Part shown: piece after piece, positions 1 to 8,600 of the stretch
How the letters are laid out: every line of letters starts with the position of its first letter
How positions within the stretch are numbered: the stretch's first letter is position 1
Assembly (NCBI GenBank): GCA_051871555.1
Contig: JBJECZ010000145.1
Span: 1 to 20,668 of the forward strand
Direction: 5' to 3'
Length of the DNA: 20,668 nt
From: SFTJ01 sp051871555
Lineage (GTDB): Bacteria > Bacteroidota > Bacteroidia > Bacteroidales > Muribaculaceae
Program-made: the position numbers and the translations under genes
The notes under the pieces: generated by a model
Database searches by the model: none
The model's input: the letters and a program-made list of their open reading frames with translations, nothing else
Told to the model about the DNA's origin: nothing

Positions 1-51
1 ATTGTTACCTGTAATCGCCTTCTTGCCTGTAATTTGACAAACTTTTGACAT
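1..51 (-). CDS. rpmB: 50S ribosomal protein L28, N-terminal 17 codons (partial)
   Basis: The minus strand from position 51 reads ATG and continues open to the window edge, giving MSKVCQITGKKAITGNN. This matches the start of bacterial L28, a structural protein of the large ribosomal subunit, where CQITGK is the family hallmark. The other roughly 70 residues lie outside the window. The gene follows cinA on the same strand but is separated from it by 435 bp with its own promoter and a structured leader, so it probably starts a new transcript with the ribosomal protein genes that usually follow rpmB in Bacteroidales. The match is from memory of the family; the fragment is short but distinctive. 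Confidence 0.9.
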   Translation of the reverse strand, partial: MSKVCQITGKKAITGNN

Positions 52-90
52 GGCTATTAACTTTATATTTTTTATTTATTCTTATTATTT

Positions 91-342
91 CATTTCGTGC
101 CGGCAGAGTGCAAAGTACACAATCAGTGTGAGAGGCTGTTCACCCAGCTGCTCATCTTAACTGCTACTTTTCTTCGCAGTAGCGCAATATTCATAAGGCG
201 ATGGTCGTCCACCACCCGTTACAATATCGTCCTACGCTTTTTGCAGAGGCTTAAGCATCATCGCTCTGCAACGAAGTTTCAACGATTAGAGTCACAGAAC
301 ATGACTGAAGGAATGTAGTCGTTGTACTGCTGCCCCGAAATG
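91..342 (-). ncRNA. Structured RNA, probable leader of rpmB
   Basis: This non-coding stretch folds well when read on the minus strand. The ends close in three steps: 336-342 with 91-97 (7 bp, perfect), 330-334 with 102-106 (5 bp), and 323-328 with 114-119 (6 bp). Inside are local hairpins: 302-306/290-294, 264-269/243-248, 223-227/187-191 enclosing 211-216/200-205, 178-183/163-168, and 145-148/135-138 extended by 151-153/132-134. Several pairs (201/215, 186/228) are G-U only on the minus strand, which favours that orientation. A TAnnTTTG promoter ends at 347, so transcription should begin almost exactly at the closing helix. The RNA is followed by an AT-rich run and rpmB with no terminator, which suggests a cis-acting r-protein leader. 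It lacks RNase P, tmRNA or SRP signatures that I recognise. Pairing was found by eye. Confidence 0.6.
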
Positions 343-346
343 TGGT

Positions 347-378
347 GCAAAGTTAATAATTATTTTCCACTCCACCAA
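347..378 (-). promoter_or_regulatory. Bacteroidota-type promoter for the rpmB leader
   Basis: The minus strand carries TTGG at 378-375, a 19-nt spacer and TAACTTTGC at 355-347. This fits the Bacteroidota sigma-factor consensus (TTTG, about 19-21 nt, TAnnTTTG). The predicted start, about 340, coincides with the 5' arm of the structured RNA. It would drive rpmB independently of cinA. Confidence 0.7.
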
Positions 379-408
379 CCTATCAATCAACAATTTTGCA
401 CTCCTAAA

Positions 409-451
409 GCCATGAAATGCCTATTTTTTGCCTTATTTTAAGCATCATGGC
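409..451 (-). terminator. Possible weak terminator or stem-loop after cinA
   Basis: Positions 409-414 (GCCATG) pair with 446-451 and 417-420 pair with 442-445, leaving a 21-nt AT-rich loop. The element lies 36 bp past the cinA stop and upstream of the rpmB promoter, where a terminator would be expected. On the minus strand the tail is only TTTAGG, so intrinsic termination would be weak. The T-run is stronger on the plus side, but no plus-strand gene is there to end. Confidence 0.35.
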
Positions 452-486
452 ATTTTTTAGCGAGTGCGAGTCGGCTTCGAAAGGCG

Positions 487-1731
487 TTATTCGTTGAGCA
501 GGAGCTTGATGAGCATAAGGGTGACGTGGGTGGTGGCGCGGTCAATCACGCGGGCGCGGTCGCCGGGAAATTGGCGACATTCGGTCACCAAACGGTCGCC
601 ATATTTTGCTGCCATCCACACGGTGCCGACGGGTTTGCCGGGAACGGCACCGCCAGGACCGGCTATACCGGAGGTTGCCATGGCGCAATCGGTGCCAAGC
701 AAGCGTGCCACGCCTTGGCTCATCTGCTTCACGGTGGGTTCGCTCACGGCGCCAACGCTATCGAGCACTTCGCGCTCAACGCCCAGCACGTTCATCTTCA
801 CCTCGTTGCAATACGACACCACCGAACCGATGAAATACTGCGAGCTGCCGGCAATGGCGGTGATGGTGTGCGCTACGTTGCCGCCCGTGCAACTTTCGGC
901 TGTCGACACGGTGAGCCCACGCTCACGAAGCAAGTCGCCAAGTAATTCAGCCGGCATTTTATCTTCTTTTGCTATGATGTGTTTGCCCAACAGCTCACAC
1001 AGCTGAGCCTCAAGCGAATCCATTGCTTGGGTGAGCGCCACCTTATCGGCATGTATGCCCGACAGGCGCAAACGAATGATGCCCGGCTTAGGCAAATATG
1101 CCAGATGCACGAAATCGGGCATTTGCTCCTCGAACTGCGCAAGAGTGAGTGCCAGCACACTTTCCGAGAAGTCAATCACCACAAATGTGCGATACTCCAC
1201 CTCTACATCGCTCATGAAGTGCTTCACCAACTTTGGAATGACGGCTGAGCGCATCATGGCTTCGGTTTCGAACGGCACACCCGGCATTGACACCAGCACC
1301 TTTCCGTCGCGCTCAAACCACATAAGCGGTGCGGTGCCTACGGTGTTCTGAATCACTTGGCACGACGAGGGCACCATGGCTTGATTGTGGTTTAGCGGAT
1401 TCATCTGCAAACCGCGTTTGCCTAGCACCTCCTCCACGTTGCGCAGGGTGGCTTCGCTGAGCACCATCTCGCCGCCAAAATATCGGCAAAGAGTTGCCTT
1501 AGTGATGTCGTCTTTGGTCGGACCCAAGCCGCCGGTCATCAGTACCACATCGGTGTCGGCAAAAGCCTGGTCGATGGCGCGAGTGATTTCATGGGCATCG
1601 TCAGCCACCACCTTCACGCTCTGCGCCGTCCATCCGTATGGACGCAGATGACGTGCTATCCAGCCGGAATTTGTGTCGACAACCTGCCCAATGAGCAGTT
1701 CGTCGCCAACTACAATTATTGAATATTTCAT
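487..1731 (-). CDS. cinA: CinA family protein (nicotinamide-nucleotide amidohydrolase)
   Basis: The 414-residue product has the full two-domain CinA layout. The N-terminal molybdopterin-binding-like domain (about 1-170) has GDELLIG at 9-15 and TGGLGPT at 66-72. The C-terminal PncC-like domain (about 258-414) has AESCTGG at 278-284 and TSGIAGPGG at 353-361. In characterised members the C-terminal domain deamidates nicotinamide mononucleotide to nicotinate mononucleotide, recycling pyridine nucleotides, and the N-terminal domain hydrolyses ADP-ribose or related pyrophosphates. The length is normal for the full form and the enzyme should be cytoplasmic. The start lies 34 bp after the tsaD stop, so it is probably co-transcribed. 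The older name, competence/damage-inducible protein A, comes from other bacteria and need not apply here. Confidence 0.95.
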   Translation of the reverse strand: MKYSIIVVGDELLIGQVVDTNSGWIARHLRPYGWTAQSVKVVADDAHEITRAIDQAFADTDVVLMTGGLGPTKDDITKATLCRYFGGEMVLSEATLRNVEEVLGKRGLQMNPLNHNQAMVPSSCQVIQNTVGTAPLMWFERDGKVLVSMPGVPFETEAMMRSAVIPKLVKHFMSDVEVEYRTFVVIDFSESVLALTLAQFEEQMPDFVHLAYLPKPGIIRLRLSGIHADKVALTQAMDSLEAQLCELLGKHIIAKEDKMPAELLGDLLRERGLTVSTAESCTGGNVAHTITAIAGSSQYFIGSVVSYCNEVKMNVLGVEREVLDSVGAVSEPTVKQMSQGVARLLGTDCAMATSGIAGPGGAVPGKPVGTVWMAAKYGDRLVTECRQFPGDRARVIDRATTHVTLMLIKLLLNE

Positions 1732-1765
1732 TGCTTTCTAATCGTAATAATAATTCATCTCTGCG

Positions 1766-2782
1766 TCACACCGTCACGCGTGCGAAAGGCGGCAGCGAGA
1801 TGTCGCAGAACTGTTTGTCGAGATACTTATAGTAGCCGGCAATGGCAATCATGGCAGCATTGTCGGTAGTGAACGAGCGTTTTGGTATGAACGCCTTGAT
1901 GCCACGTCGCTCGCAGTAGACTTGCACAGCCTGTCGCACGCCCGAATTTGCCGACACGCCACCGCCAATAGCCACCGTCTTTATGCCAGTCTGCTTGATG
2001 GCTTTGCCGAACTTGTCCATGAGGATGTCGATGATGGTTTTCTGCAACGAAGCCGCCAAATCGGCGCGGTTCTGCTCGATGAAATCGGGATTTTCCTTCA
2101 AAGCATCACGCAAGGTGTAGAGGAACGACGTCTTCAAGCCACTGAAACTATAGTCGAGCCCCGGAATGTGGGGCTTGCTGAATTTAAATTTTTCGGCATC
2201 GCCTTCGGCAGCAAGACGGTCGATAATCGGGCCACCCGGATAAGGCAAGCCCATAACTTTGGCGCATTTGTCGAAAGCCTCGCCGGCAGCGTCGTCAATG
2301 GTTTGTCCGAGCACCTCCATCTTGTTCGGAGCGTCAACCCTGATAATTTGCGAGTTGCCGCCCGAAATCAGAAGGCAAAGATATGGGAACGTAGGCACTT
2401 CGGTGTTCTCGTCCTCCTTGACAAAATGTGCCAACACATGGCCGTGAAGATGATTCACATCAACCAACGGAATGCCAAGCGACAATGCCAAACCCTTGGC
2501 AAACGATGTGCCCACAAGCAGCGAGCCCATCAATCCCGGACCGCGAGTGAATGCAATTGCGCTTATGTCGTGTTTGCTTATGCCAGCCTGACGAATCGCC
2601 TCGCTCACCACAGGCACGATGTTCTGCTGATGAGCACGCGACGCCAATTCAGGCACCACGCCGCCATAGGCTTCGTGCACCTTTTGCGAGGCTATCACAT
2701 TGCTCAGCAGCACGCCGTCACTTATAACGGCTGCCGATGTGTCGTCGCACGACGACTCAATTCCAAGAATAATCACACTCAT
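1766..2782 (-). CDS. tsaD: tRNA N6-adenosine threonylcarbamoyltransferase TsaD
   Basis: TsaD transfers the threonylcarbamoyl group from threonylcarbamoyl-AMP to adenosine 37 of ANN-decoding tRNAs, working with TsaB and TsaE in the cytoplasm. The 338-residue product starts with the ASKHA-fold signature ILGIESSCDDTS. It has the metal-binding HxxxH pair at His111 and His115 and the late metal-ligand aspartate at Asp307 in TTDNAAM. VVPELASRAH and TRGPGLMGSLLVG are also typical of the family. The length is normal. It sits 44 bp after the DUF4421 gene and 34 bp before cinA on the same strand. No good promoter is visible in the 44-bp gap, so transcription probably comes from further upstream. Confidence 0.97.
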   Translation of the reverse strand: MSVIILGIESSCDDTSAAVISDGVLLSNVIASQKVHEAYGGVVPELASRAHQQNIVPVVSEAIRQAGISKHDISAIAFTRGPGLMGSLLVGTSFAKGLALSLGIPLVDVNHLHGHVLAHFVKEDENTEVPTFPYLCLLISGGNSQIIRVDAPNKMEVLGQTIDDAAGEAFDKCAKVMGLPYPGGPIIDRLAAEGDAEKFKFSKPHIPGLDYSFSGLKTSFLYTLRDALKENPDFIEQNRADLAASLQKTIIDILMDKFGKAIKQTGIKTVAIGGGVSANSGVRQAVQVYCERRGIKAFIPKRSFTTDNAAMIAIAGYYKYLDKQFCDISLPPFARVTV

Positions 2783-2826
2783 ATTAAGAAAAACTTTCTA
2801 TATAAATATGTATAACAATAATCAAT

Positions 2827-3999
2827 CTAAAAAATGTCGAATCTGTATCCGAAAATAAGCGACATACTTTCCACCGAATTAAAGAAGCTGTAGTTGTTGC
2901 TTTTATACCAGTGTCCGTCGATCTTCATACACAGACCGTAGAAAAACTTTTTGTGGTTGTACACCAATCCCAGTTTGCCTTTTATGTTTGTCGAAAAGAT
3001 GTCGTCATATCCGTCGATGTTGTCGCGGAAGCAGTGCTTATAGCCAATCGATGGCAACACCGAAATGTTGAACAGCCAATTTGGCTTGAAAACCCAGTTG
3101 TAGCCATAGCCCAACAGGAAACAAATGTCGTTGTACTTAAACTTATACACCGTGCGCTCATCGGGCAGTTCCACTTTCATGTCTTCGGGCAATTGTGCAA
3201 AGTCGAGCCCCACGTTCTGGTGCGAGATTGTTAATCCGGCAATAAACGAGCCTGCACTGCGTTTCTGATACTTCGAGAAACTGTAGGCTGCGCCCTGCGA
3301 ATACTTGCGGTGATTGAAAAAATAATAGATGTCGGTGCCATACGACTCACGCACGAGCCCGGGGAACGATTCGTTCACCCAATGTCCGCCGCTGTAGTCG
3401 CCAAAACGCCTAATGTTTGTGCCGCCGGTGTTCTTCACCCAATAGCCATCGGCTGCAAGAAGCGCGCAAGTGAACTGAAACTCCAGTTTGCGCTGTCCTG
3501 TACCCCTGCCGCCAAACAAGCGGTTAACTTCGCCGCTATATCCCACCGACACTGCCATATACGAAACGTATGCACCAACGTTTGCCGACACATTACTAAT
3601 CATCGACAATGTCTTTCGCTCGGGGAAGCGCATGGCATAGCTATCCATCCATTCCTCGTTTTTGAACAATGCTTTACACCGTTTGCCGGTGCCCACCACA
3701 TAGTCGGGGTCGTAGCTATTGAATGTACGGTCGCCCCAGCGATAGATGTTCACGCACATCTGCAGGAACGACGGATATACAATCGTTTCATCGTTAAGGT
3801 CGAGTTTGCCCATGCGCAGTTGACGTTTCCAGTAGTCGCCGTCGTGTGCCACAGTGTCGGACGCCTCAAGGTTTACAGCCACGCTATCGGCTGGCTCGAG
3901 CGCTGCCGGCATCTCGTCGGCAACAACCAACTGCCACCACGCCATAGCCGCCAAGCAAAATATCAATCTAATGAATATGTCAGTTCTCACTCCATTCAT
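2827..3999 (-). CDS. DUF4421 family protein, predicted outer-membrane beta-barrel
   Basis: The 390-residue product has a hydrophobic N-terminal segment (about 8-27) ending in VVADE, consistent with a Sec signal peptide. After an acidic linker comes a region typical of DUF4421, including FNSYDPDYVVGTGKR. The rest is rich in alternating aromatic and polar strands and ends in a phenylalanine (GYRFDIF), as outer-membrane barrels often do. DUF4421 has no assigned function. The start codon directly follows the stop of the upstream TamB-like gene (TAAATG), so translation is probably coupled and a shared envelope role is a reasonable inference. The family call is from memory; the barrel is inferred from composition and the C-terminus. 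Confidence 0.8.
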   Translation of the reverse strand: MNGVRTDIFIRLIFCLAAMAWWQLVVADEMPAALEPADSVAVNLEASDTVAHDGDYWKRQLRMGKLDLNDETIVYPSFLQMCVNIYRWGDRTFNSYDPDYVVGTGKRCKALFKNEEWMDSYAMRFPERKTLSMISNVSANVGAYVSYMAVSVGYSGEVNRLFGGRGTGQRKLEFQFTCALLAADGYWVKNTGGTNIRRFGDYSGGHWVNESFPGLVRESYGTDIYYFFNHRKYSQGAAYSFSKYQKRSAGSFIAGLTISHQNVGLDFAQLPEDMKVELPDERTVYKFKYNDICFLLGYGYNWVFKPNWLFNISVLPSIGYKHCFRDNIDGYDDIFSTNIKGKLGLVYNHKKFFYGLCMKIDGHWYKSNNYSFFNSVESMSLIFGYRFDIF

Positions 4000-6900
4000 T
4001 TATTTCTTAATTGAATCTGGTTCAACCTCCACCTCTTTGTGCAGTTTTGTGGTGTCGGGCATCACGGCGCGACGTCGCTTGAACGGGTTGTTGAAATCGA
4101 ACTTAAATTCCACGCCAACGCCTTGCGTGGTGAGAGCACTGCGCACCAAATAATTCTGGTCGTTGAAGTGGTTATAAGCCTTCAGTCGCACCGTTCCGCG
4201 ACGGTTGAGCAAATATTCGATGTCGAAATCGCCAATGAAATTGCTGTTGCGCGTGTTCATCGAGTTGTCGCGATAGCCAAAGTTGCCGTTGAACAACAAT
4301 CGGTTGTTAAGCAACTGGCTCGACAACGCCAAATCCACTTCAACGTCGCTGAAGTCGCCTTTATCGCTACGGAAATTCGGGGCGATGCTCCAATTGTCGC
4401 TCAGCTGTCCAAGCACATTTGCCAGCTGGCTCGAAAGCGTGCTCGAAGCCACCGAGGTGAGTTCGTTTCCGCGGTTGGTGTTACCCATATATTCCGGCGT
4501 ATAGAATCGGTTGAGTGCCAAGAGGTACAGAATCTGGCGATTCATCATGTCGTCGGTGCTGACAATACTCTTAACCTTGCGCGCAGCATCGGTGCTGATT
4601 GTCGGGAAATCAAGGTCGAACGAGATGTCCGGACCACGCATATCGCCACGGGCAATCAAAATGGCATTCACCGGCACGTTGGTGCGGTTTAGTTCGCGGT
4701 CTGACGCAAACGACTCGTCGAGGTCGAGCAGGTTGGCGTTGAGCGAATACGACGCTTTAATGTCAAGGTTGGCGCTATATGGGTCGCCGTTGAAGCTGAT
4801 GCCGCTGCCCTCCATGATGGTGAAGTCCTTTATGATGATGTCCTGAAGGGTGAAGTTGTAACTGCCCTTTTCGAGTTCATATTTTCCGTACATGCCCAGG
4901 CTTTCGTCGGTGCTGTCGTAGGTCAGGCGCAGGTTGCCCTTGCCATAGCCGCGAATCTTGTCGCCACCCACTGGGTCCATCACCACAGTGAGCTGAGCGT
5001 CGTTGTTGATGTCGGCTTGGATGTCGATTTTGAACACCGAAGGCGTCGATTGGTTGTTACTGTTGTTTTTAGCGGTGAGTTCCTTCACAATCTGCGGAAT
5101 TGAATCGGCTTCTTCCACCTTGTTGCCTGCGTTGCGGTCGCGGAAAGTGATGAAGGTGTATTCGCTTGCGGCAATCTCATCGCTGAGCACAAATGTGAAC
5201 TTGCTGTTGCGCCGCGTTTCCATATTCACGCCTATTGTGCAGATTCCCGGTCCACCCTTCACATAAGCCGAGCCATTGCCGTAAACCGTGCCATACCAAT
5301 CGGGGCTGAGTGCCGGCGTCACGTCGTAGCAAAGGAAGTTTCGGGCATGGGTGATATTGAAGTCGAACACTGGTCGGTGGAAATTGTCGTGACGCAGCCA
5401 TCCGTTCACCTTGGCGGCATTGCCGTTGCGGTCGCGAATGGTGATGTCGTTAAACTCAATCAAGCCCGGCACAATGTGCACCGAATCAGATGCCGTGTAA
5501 TAGACATTGGTGTAGTCGACCTTAAACTTCAGATAGTCGGCAAAGATGTCGCCATAGAGGTTGATGTTATGAAAATCGCCATACAGGCATGCCGTGCCCG
5601 ACACCTCGCCCTCGATGTGCGAAGTGATTGCCGACATAAACGGCTGCAGGAAGCCGAGCTTAGCCTTGTGGGCATCGAAATTGATGCTCAGCGAGTCGCG
5701 CGTAGGATATATGGCACCGGTTATCACCGAGCGCAAGCCATTGTCCTGGTCGATATCGGCATGCAAATTGATGGCTTTGGTGTCGTTATCCCAGTTGCTA
5801 CGTATTAGCGCGTCGCCCATCACGCATTTATTGTAGGCAATGCGGTTGACTTGCAGACCCGGCGTTTCAAGCACCGGTGCGCCCGAAAGCAGTCCCGAGG
5901 CAAAGAATTTGCCGGTGGCTATGCCGCCAAACATCACGTTGTCGATGCCGAGTGTTTCAAACACATAGTCGAGACTCATTTCCTTCAGGTTGACCATCAG
6001 CACATCCGTCTGGTTTTTCGACACTAAACCTTGAATTTCAACGCGCTGATTGTCGCACACGCCGCTCACATTGTTCACGGCAATCACTCCGCCGTCGATG
6101 TTCACCGATGCCGGCTTCACCTGCCAAATGGTGTCGTTGAACACCAACTCGGTTGGGTTGATGTCGATGTGCGCTGCAAGCCCATCGTCGCTGCCGCGTC
6201 GGAACAGAGTGCTAAGGTCGATGGTGCCCTTATATGCCCTGTCGGTCATTATTCGCCAACTGAAATCGGTGTCGAGGCGGTCGTTCACGCCGTTGCCATT
6301 GATTGTTACCACGGTCTTGCCCTTCTTGAGCGGATATACGGTTTGTGCAGTGAGCCTTACGTTTTGCTCGCCGGCGCGCTTTGCCGCCTCAACAAAAGTC
6401 GACTCAATGATTTTGTTGCCTTGCTGCAGATACGGAGCGTTGAGCGAAAGCGCGAAGCTCTCGTCGTCCTCGTTCACAAAGCCGTTGAGAGTGGTTTTAT
6501 ACACCACGTTCACAGGCAACTTGAACATGCTTTGCAGCTCTTCACTTGGGTCGAGGGTGAAATCGAACTTAAACTGGTTGCTGCGAAGCCTATTTGCTAC
6601 ATTCTCGTTGCGCTTGATGAGCGACGGCAACGACTGCGAAAGTATGTTCTGCATGGCAGGAACAAGGCTCACAAAGTCGAACGACCCCACAATCTTGCCA
6701 TTTAGGAAATCAGAAGTGAGGGTGATGTTTTGCGGGTCGCTCTCGTTGTTTGCTTCAACGCGGAACGAGCTAACATGCAGGCCTTTGTCGTTGTTGTCGA
6801 CAAGGGCAAAATCATTAATGACAATTTCGCCGGTGGCATTGTCGAGTTTGTTGCCATAGAAACTGGCATCGGCGCCAAACGACATATTGCAATGCTCGTT

Positions 6901-8547
6901 GCCCTTCATCAGGTTCAATGCGGCAAGATTGGCATGTGCCAGGTCGAAGCCCAAATCCACTTCCGATTGGTCGCCTGCCTTTTTCACCAAGCCGTTCACC
7001 GACGCCTGCAGATTGTCGTCATCGATGGTCACTGTGCCATCAAGCATATCGCCGTCGAGCACCACATTGGCTATGATATTGTTGTAACGGTAGCCTTTTA
7101 CGTCGATGTAAGGCACCTCGCCGTCGAGTTTACCGTTGATTTGTTTTCCGTTGACTTTTGCCTCAACCTCGGCATCGAGCGCCACATCGCCAAACACCGC
7201 CTCGTTGTTGAGCATACGGCCCAACATAAATTTATTGGTAGCCAAACGTCCGCTGAAATTGAGCCGTTTGCCAAAAATGTCAGCCAATTTTCCCCTCACT
7301 TCGAGTTTGCCCAAAGCGGTGTTGATGTCACCATCGAAGCGCACATTATGCTTGTCGCCCTTGGCAGCGCCGTCGATGCTCACACTGCCGCACTCATTTA
7401 TTATGCGCGACGCCTTGTCGCTCAGCTGCGAAAATGCAGATACCAATTTCACCACCTCGCTTGCACGGGCATCAACCTTTACTCGGGGTACGTCGAACGA
7501 CATTTGCTCAGGGTTATCAAGATTGTTCAGATGTCCGCTCACAGTCACATCCAAACCACCATCAACATCGGTTGCCCGCAGCTGCGCCACACTCAAGGCG
7601 CTGGCGTTTCCGCTGGCATCGAGCCACACGTTAAGCGGCTCGTTAAACTTGGCAAGCACCGGCACAAAACCTCGCAAGTCGCTTGGCGTGATGGTGGCAT
7701 CTTTCAGCCGCACACCAATGGGTTGCTGCTTAATTTGTTCCTTTATGCTTTTTATGCCATCGATTGCCAAACCAATCGAATCTATCAGAATCTCGGAGTT
7801 TTCGAGTTCAACGCGGGTGTTGCACAATGCCACCAAACGGTTGTTGAGCGTAACCTGCGATGCCAGGTTTTTCAACACAAATCCACACTGCTCGTCAAAC
7901 GACACGCGCTTCACGTCGATTACAAAATCGTCGTTCTTCAGCCGCGGCAACGCCACGTCGGCACGCAGGTTGGTTATGCTGATGTGATTCTTGTCGAACT
8001 TGCCGCTCACGCGAGGCTCGCTGAGCACATCGTAGGTGAGATGGCTTTTGCGAATCACCACATTATAGATTTTCAAATCGAACTTCGTAGGCGGCTTGGT
8101 TTTGTCCTTGCTCGACAAGGCATCGATGATGAATTGCAAATTGGTTGGCGAATCGGGGGTTGGTTTTGTGATATGCCCTTTCATGCCTATTATTTCGCCA
8201 TAGGTCAACACCAGGCGTTTTTTTGCAAGCAAGTTGTAGATGCTGATGCCCACGCCGAGTTCCTTCACAAACAGCAGAGAGTCGCCTTTTTGGTCGGGCA
8301 CATACACCTCGTGCAGCACCAAATCGTGGAATGGAGCTATGCTCACCGACCCAATTTCGACATTCGTGCCAAGCAGCTTCGACAATTCCTTTTCGCCCTC
8401 GCTACAAACATAGTTCTGCACCGAAGGCATCGACAGCACAACATACAACGAGGCGAAAAGCAACAGTCCGACGCTCAGCAGCGTCACTATCACCATTCGC
8501 AGGCTCTTGTATATGTTCATCATCGTTTTCTTCATTAACCTCGGCAT
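4000..8547 (-). CDS. TamB-like translocation/assembly module protein
   Basis: This is the largest protein in the window, at 1515 residues. It has a short basic N-terminus and one membrane anchor at about 17-39. A very long beta-rich periplasmic region of repetitive strands follows, as expected for the AsmA/TamB superfamily of hydrophobic-groove proteins that bridge the inner and outer membranes. The C-terminal few hundred residues match the TamB domain (formerly DUF490), with repeated LxLxYxS-type strands and DLDFPTISTDAARKVKSI late in the protein. TamB relatives are implicated in outer-membrane protein insertion and in phospholipid transport to the outer membrane; the substrate here is unknown. 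The preceding nadE gene is 53 bp away on the same strand. In-frame methionines at residues 5, 9 and 10 are possible alternative starts. Confidence 0.9.
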   Translation of the reverse strand: MPRLMKKTMMNIYKSLRMVIVTLLSVGLLLFASLYVVLSMPSVQNYVCSEGEKELSKLLGTNVEIGSVSIAPFHDLVLHEVYVPDQKGDSLLFVKELGVGISIYNLLAKKRLVLTYGEIIGMKGHITKPTPDSPTNLQFIIDALSSKDKTKPPTKFDLKIYNVVIRKSHLTYDVLSEPRVSGKFDKNHISITNLRADVALPRLKNDDFVIDVKRVSFDEQCGFVLKNLASQVTLNNRLVALCNTRVELENSEILIDSIGLAIDGIKSIKEQIKQQPIGVRLKDATITPSDLRGFVPVLAKFNEPLNVWLDASGNASALSVAQLRATDVDGGLDVTVSGHLNNLDNPEQMSFDVPRVKVDARASEVVKLVSAFSQLSDKASRIINECGSVSIDGAAKGDKHNVRFDGDINTALGKLEVRGKLADIFGKRLNFSGRLATNKFMLGRMLNNEAVFGDVALDAEVEAKVNGKQINGKLDGEVPYIDVKGYRYNNIIANVVLDGDMLDGTVTIDDDNLQASVNGLVKKAGDQSEVDLGFDLAHANLAALNLMKGNEHCNMSFGADASFYGNKLDNATGEIVINDFALVDNNDKGLHVSSFRVEANNESDPQNITLTSDFLNGKIVGSFDFVSLVPAMQNILSQSLPSLIKRNENVANRLRSNQFKFDFTLDPSEELQSMFKLPVNVVYKTTLNGFVNEDDESFALSLNAPYLQQGNKIIESTFVEAAKRAGEQNVRLTAQTVYPLKKGKTVVTINGNGVNDRLDTDFSWRIMTDRAYKGTIDLSTLFRRGSDDGLAAHIDINPTELVFNDTIWQVKPASVNIDGGVIAVNNVSGVCDNQRVEIQGLVSKNQTDVLMVNLKEMSLDYVFETLGIDNVMFGGIATGKFFASGLLSGAPVLETPGLQVNRIAYNKCVMGDALIRSNWDNDTKAINLHADIDQDNGLRSVITGAIYPTRDSLSINFDAHKAKLGFLQPFMSAITSHIEGEVSGTACLYGDFHNINLYGDIFADYLKFKVDYTNVYYTASDSVHIVPGLIEFNDITIRDRNGNAAKVNGWLRHDNFHRPVFDFNITHARNFLCYDVTPALSPDWYGTVYGNGSAYVKGGPGICTIGVNMETRRNSKFTFVLSDEIAASEYTFITFRDRNAGNKVEEADSIPQIVKELTAKNNSNNQSTPSVFKIDIQADINNDAQLTVVMDPVGGDKIRGYGKGNLRLTYDSTDESLGMYGKYELEKGSYNFTLQDIIIKDFTIMEGSGISFNGDPYSANLDIKASYSLNANLLDLDESFASDRELNRTNVPVNAILIARGDMRGPDISFDLDFPTISTDAARKVKSIVSTDDMMNRQILYLLALNRFYTPEYMGNTNRGNELTSVASSTLSSQLANVLGQLSDNWSIAPNFRSDKGDFSDVEVDLALSSQLLNNRLLFNGNFGYRDNSMNTRNSNFIGDFDIEYLLNRRGTVRLKAYNHFNDQNYLVRSALTTQGVGVEFKFDFNNPFKRRRAVMPDTTKLHKEVEVEPDSIKK

Positions 8548-8600
8548 GAATATGTTGAAAAAGGCATCAATTCAAGTAAATTATCTAAAAACGCACACCG

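Noticed and set aside
110..118. GTACTTTGC on the minus strand as a second rpmB promoter
   Set aside because: It fails the TA of TAnnTTTG, has no -33 box, and part of it pairs in the closing helix of the structured RNA.
97..318. Plus-strand 73-codon open frame in the cinA-rpmB gap
   Set aside because: It has no protein-like composition or promoter, and the same bases form a coherent set of RNA helices on the other strand.
6730..8538. 602-codon open frame opposite the TamB-like gene
   Set aside because: The translation is His/Gln-rich with no recognisable domain, and the opposite strand encodes a full TamB-type protein. Long antisense frames are expected from the codon use here.
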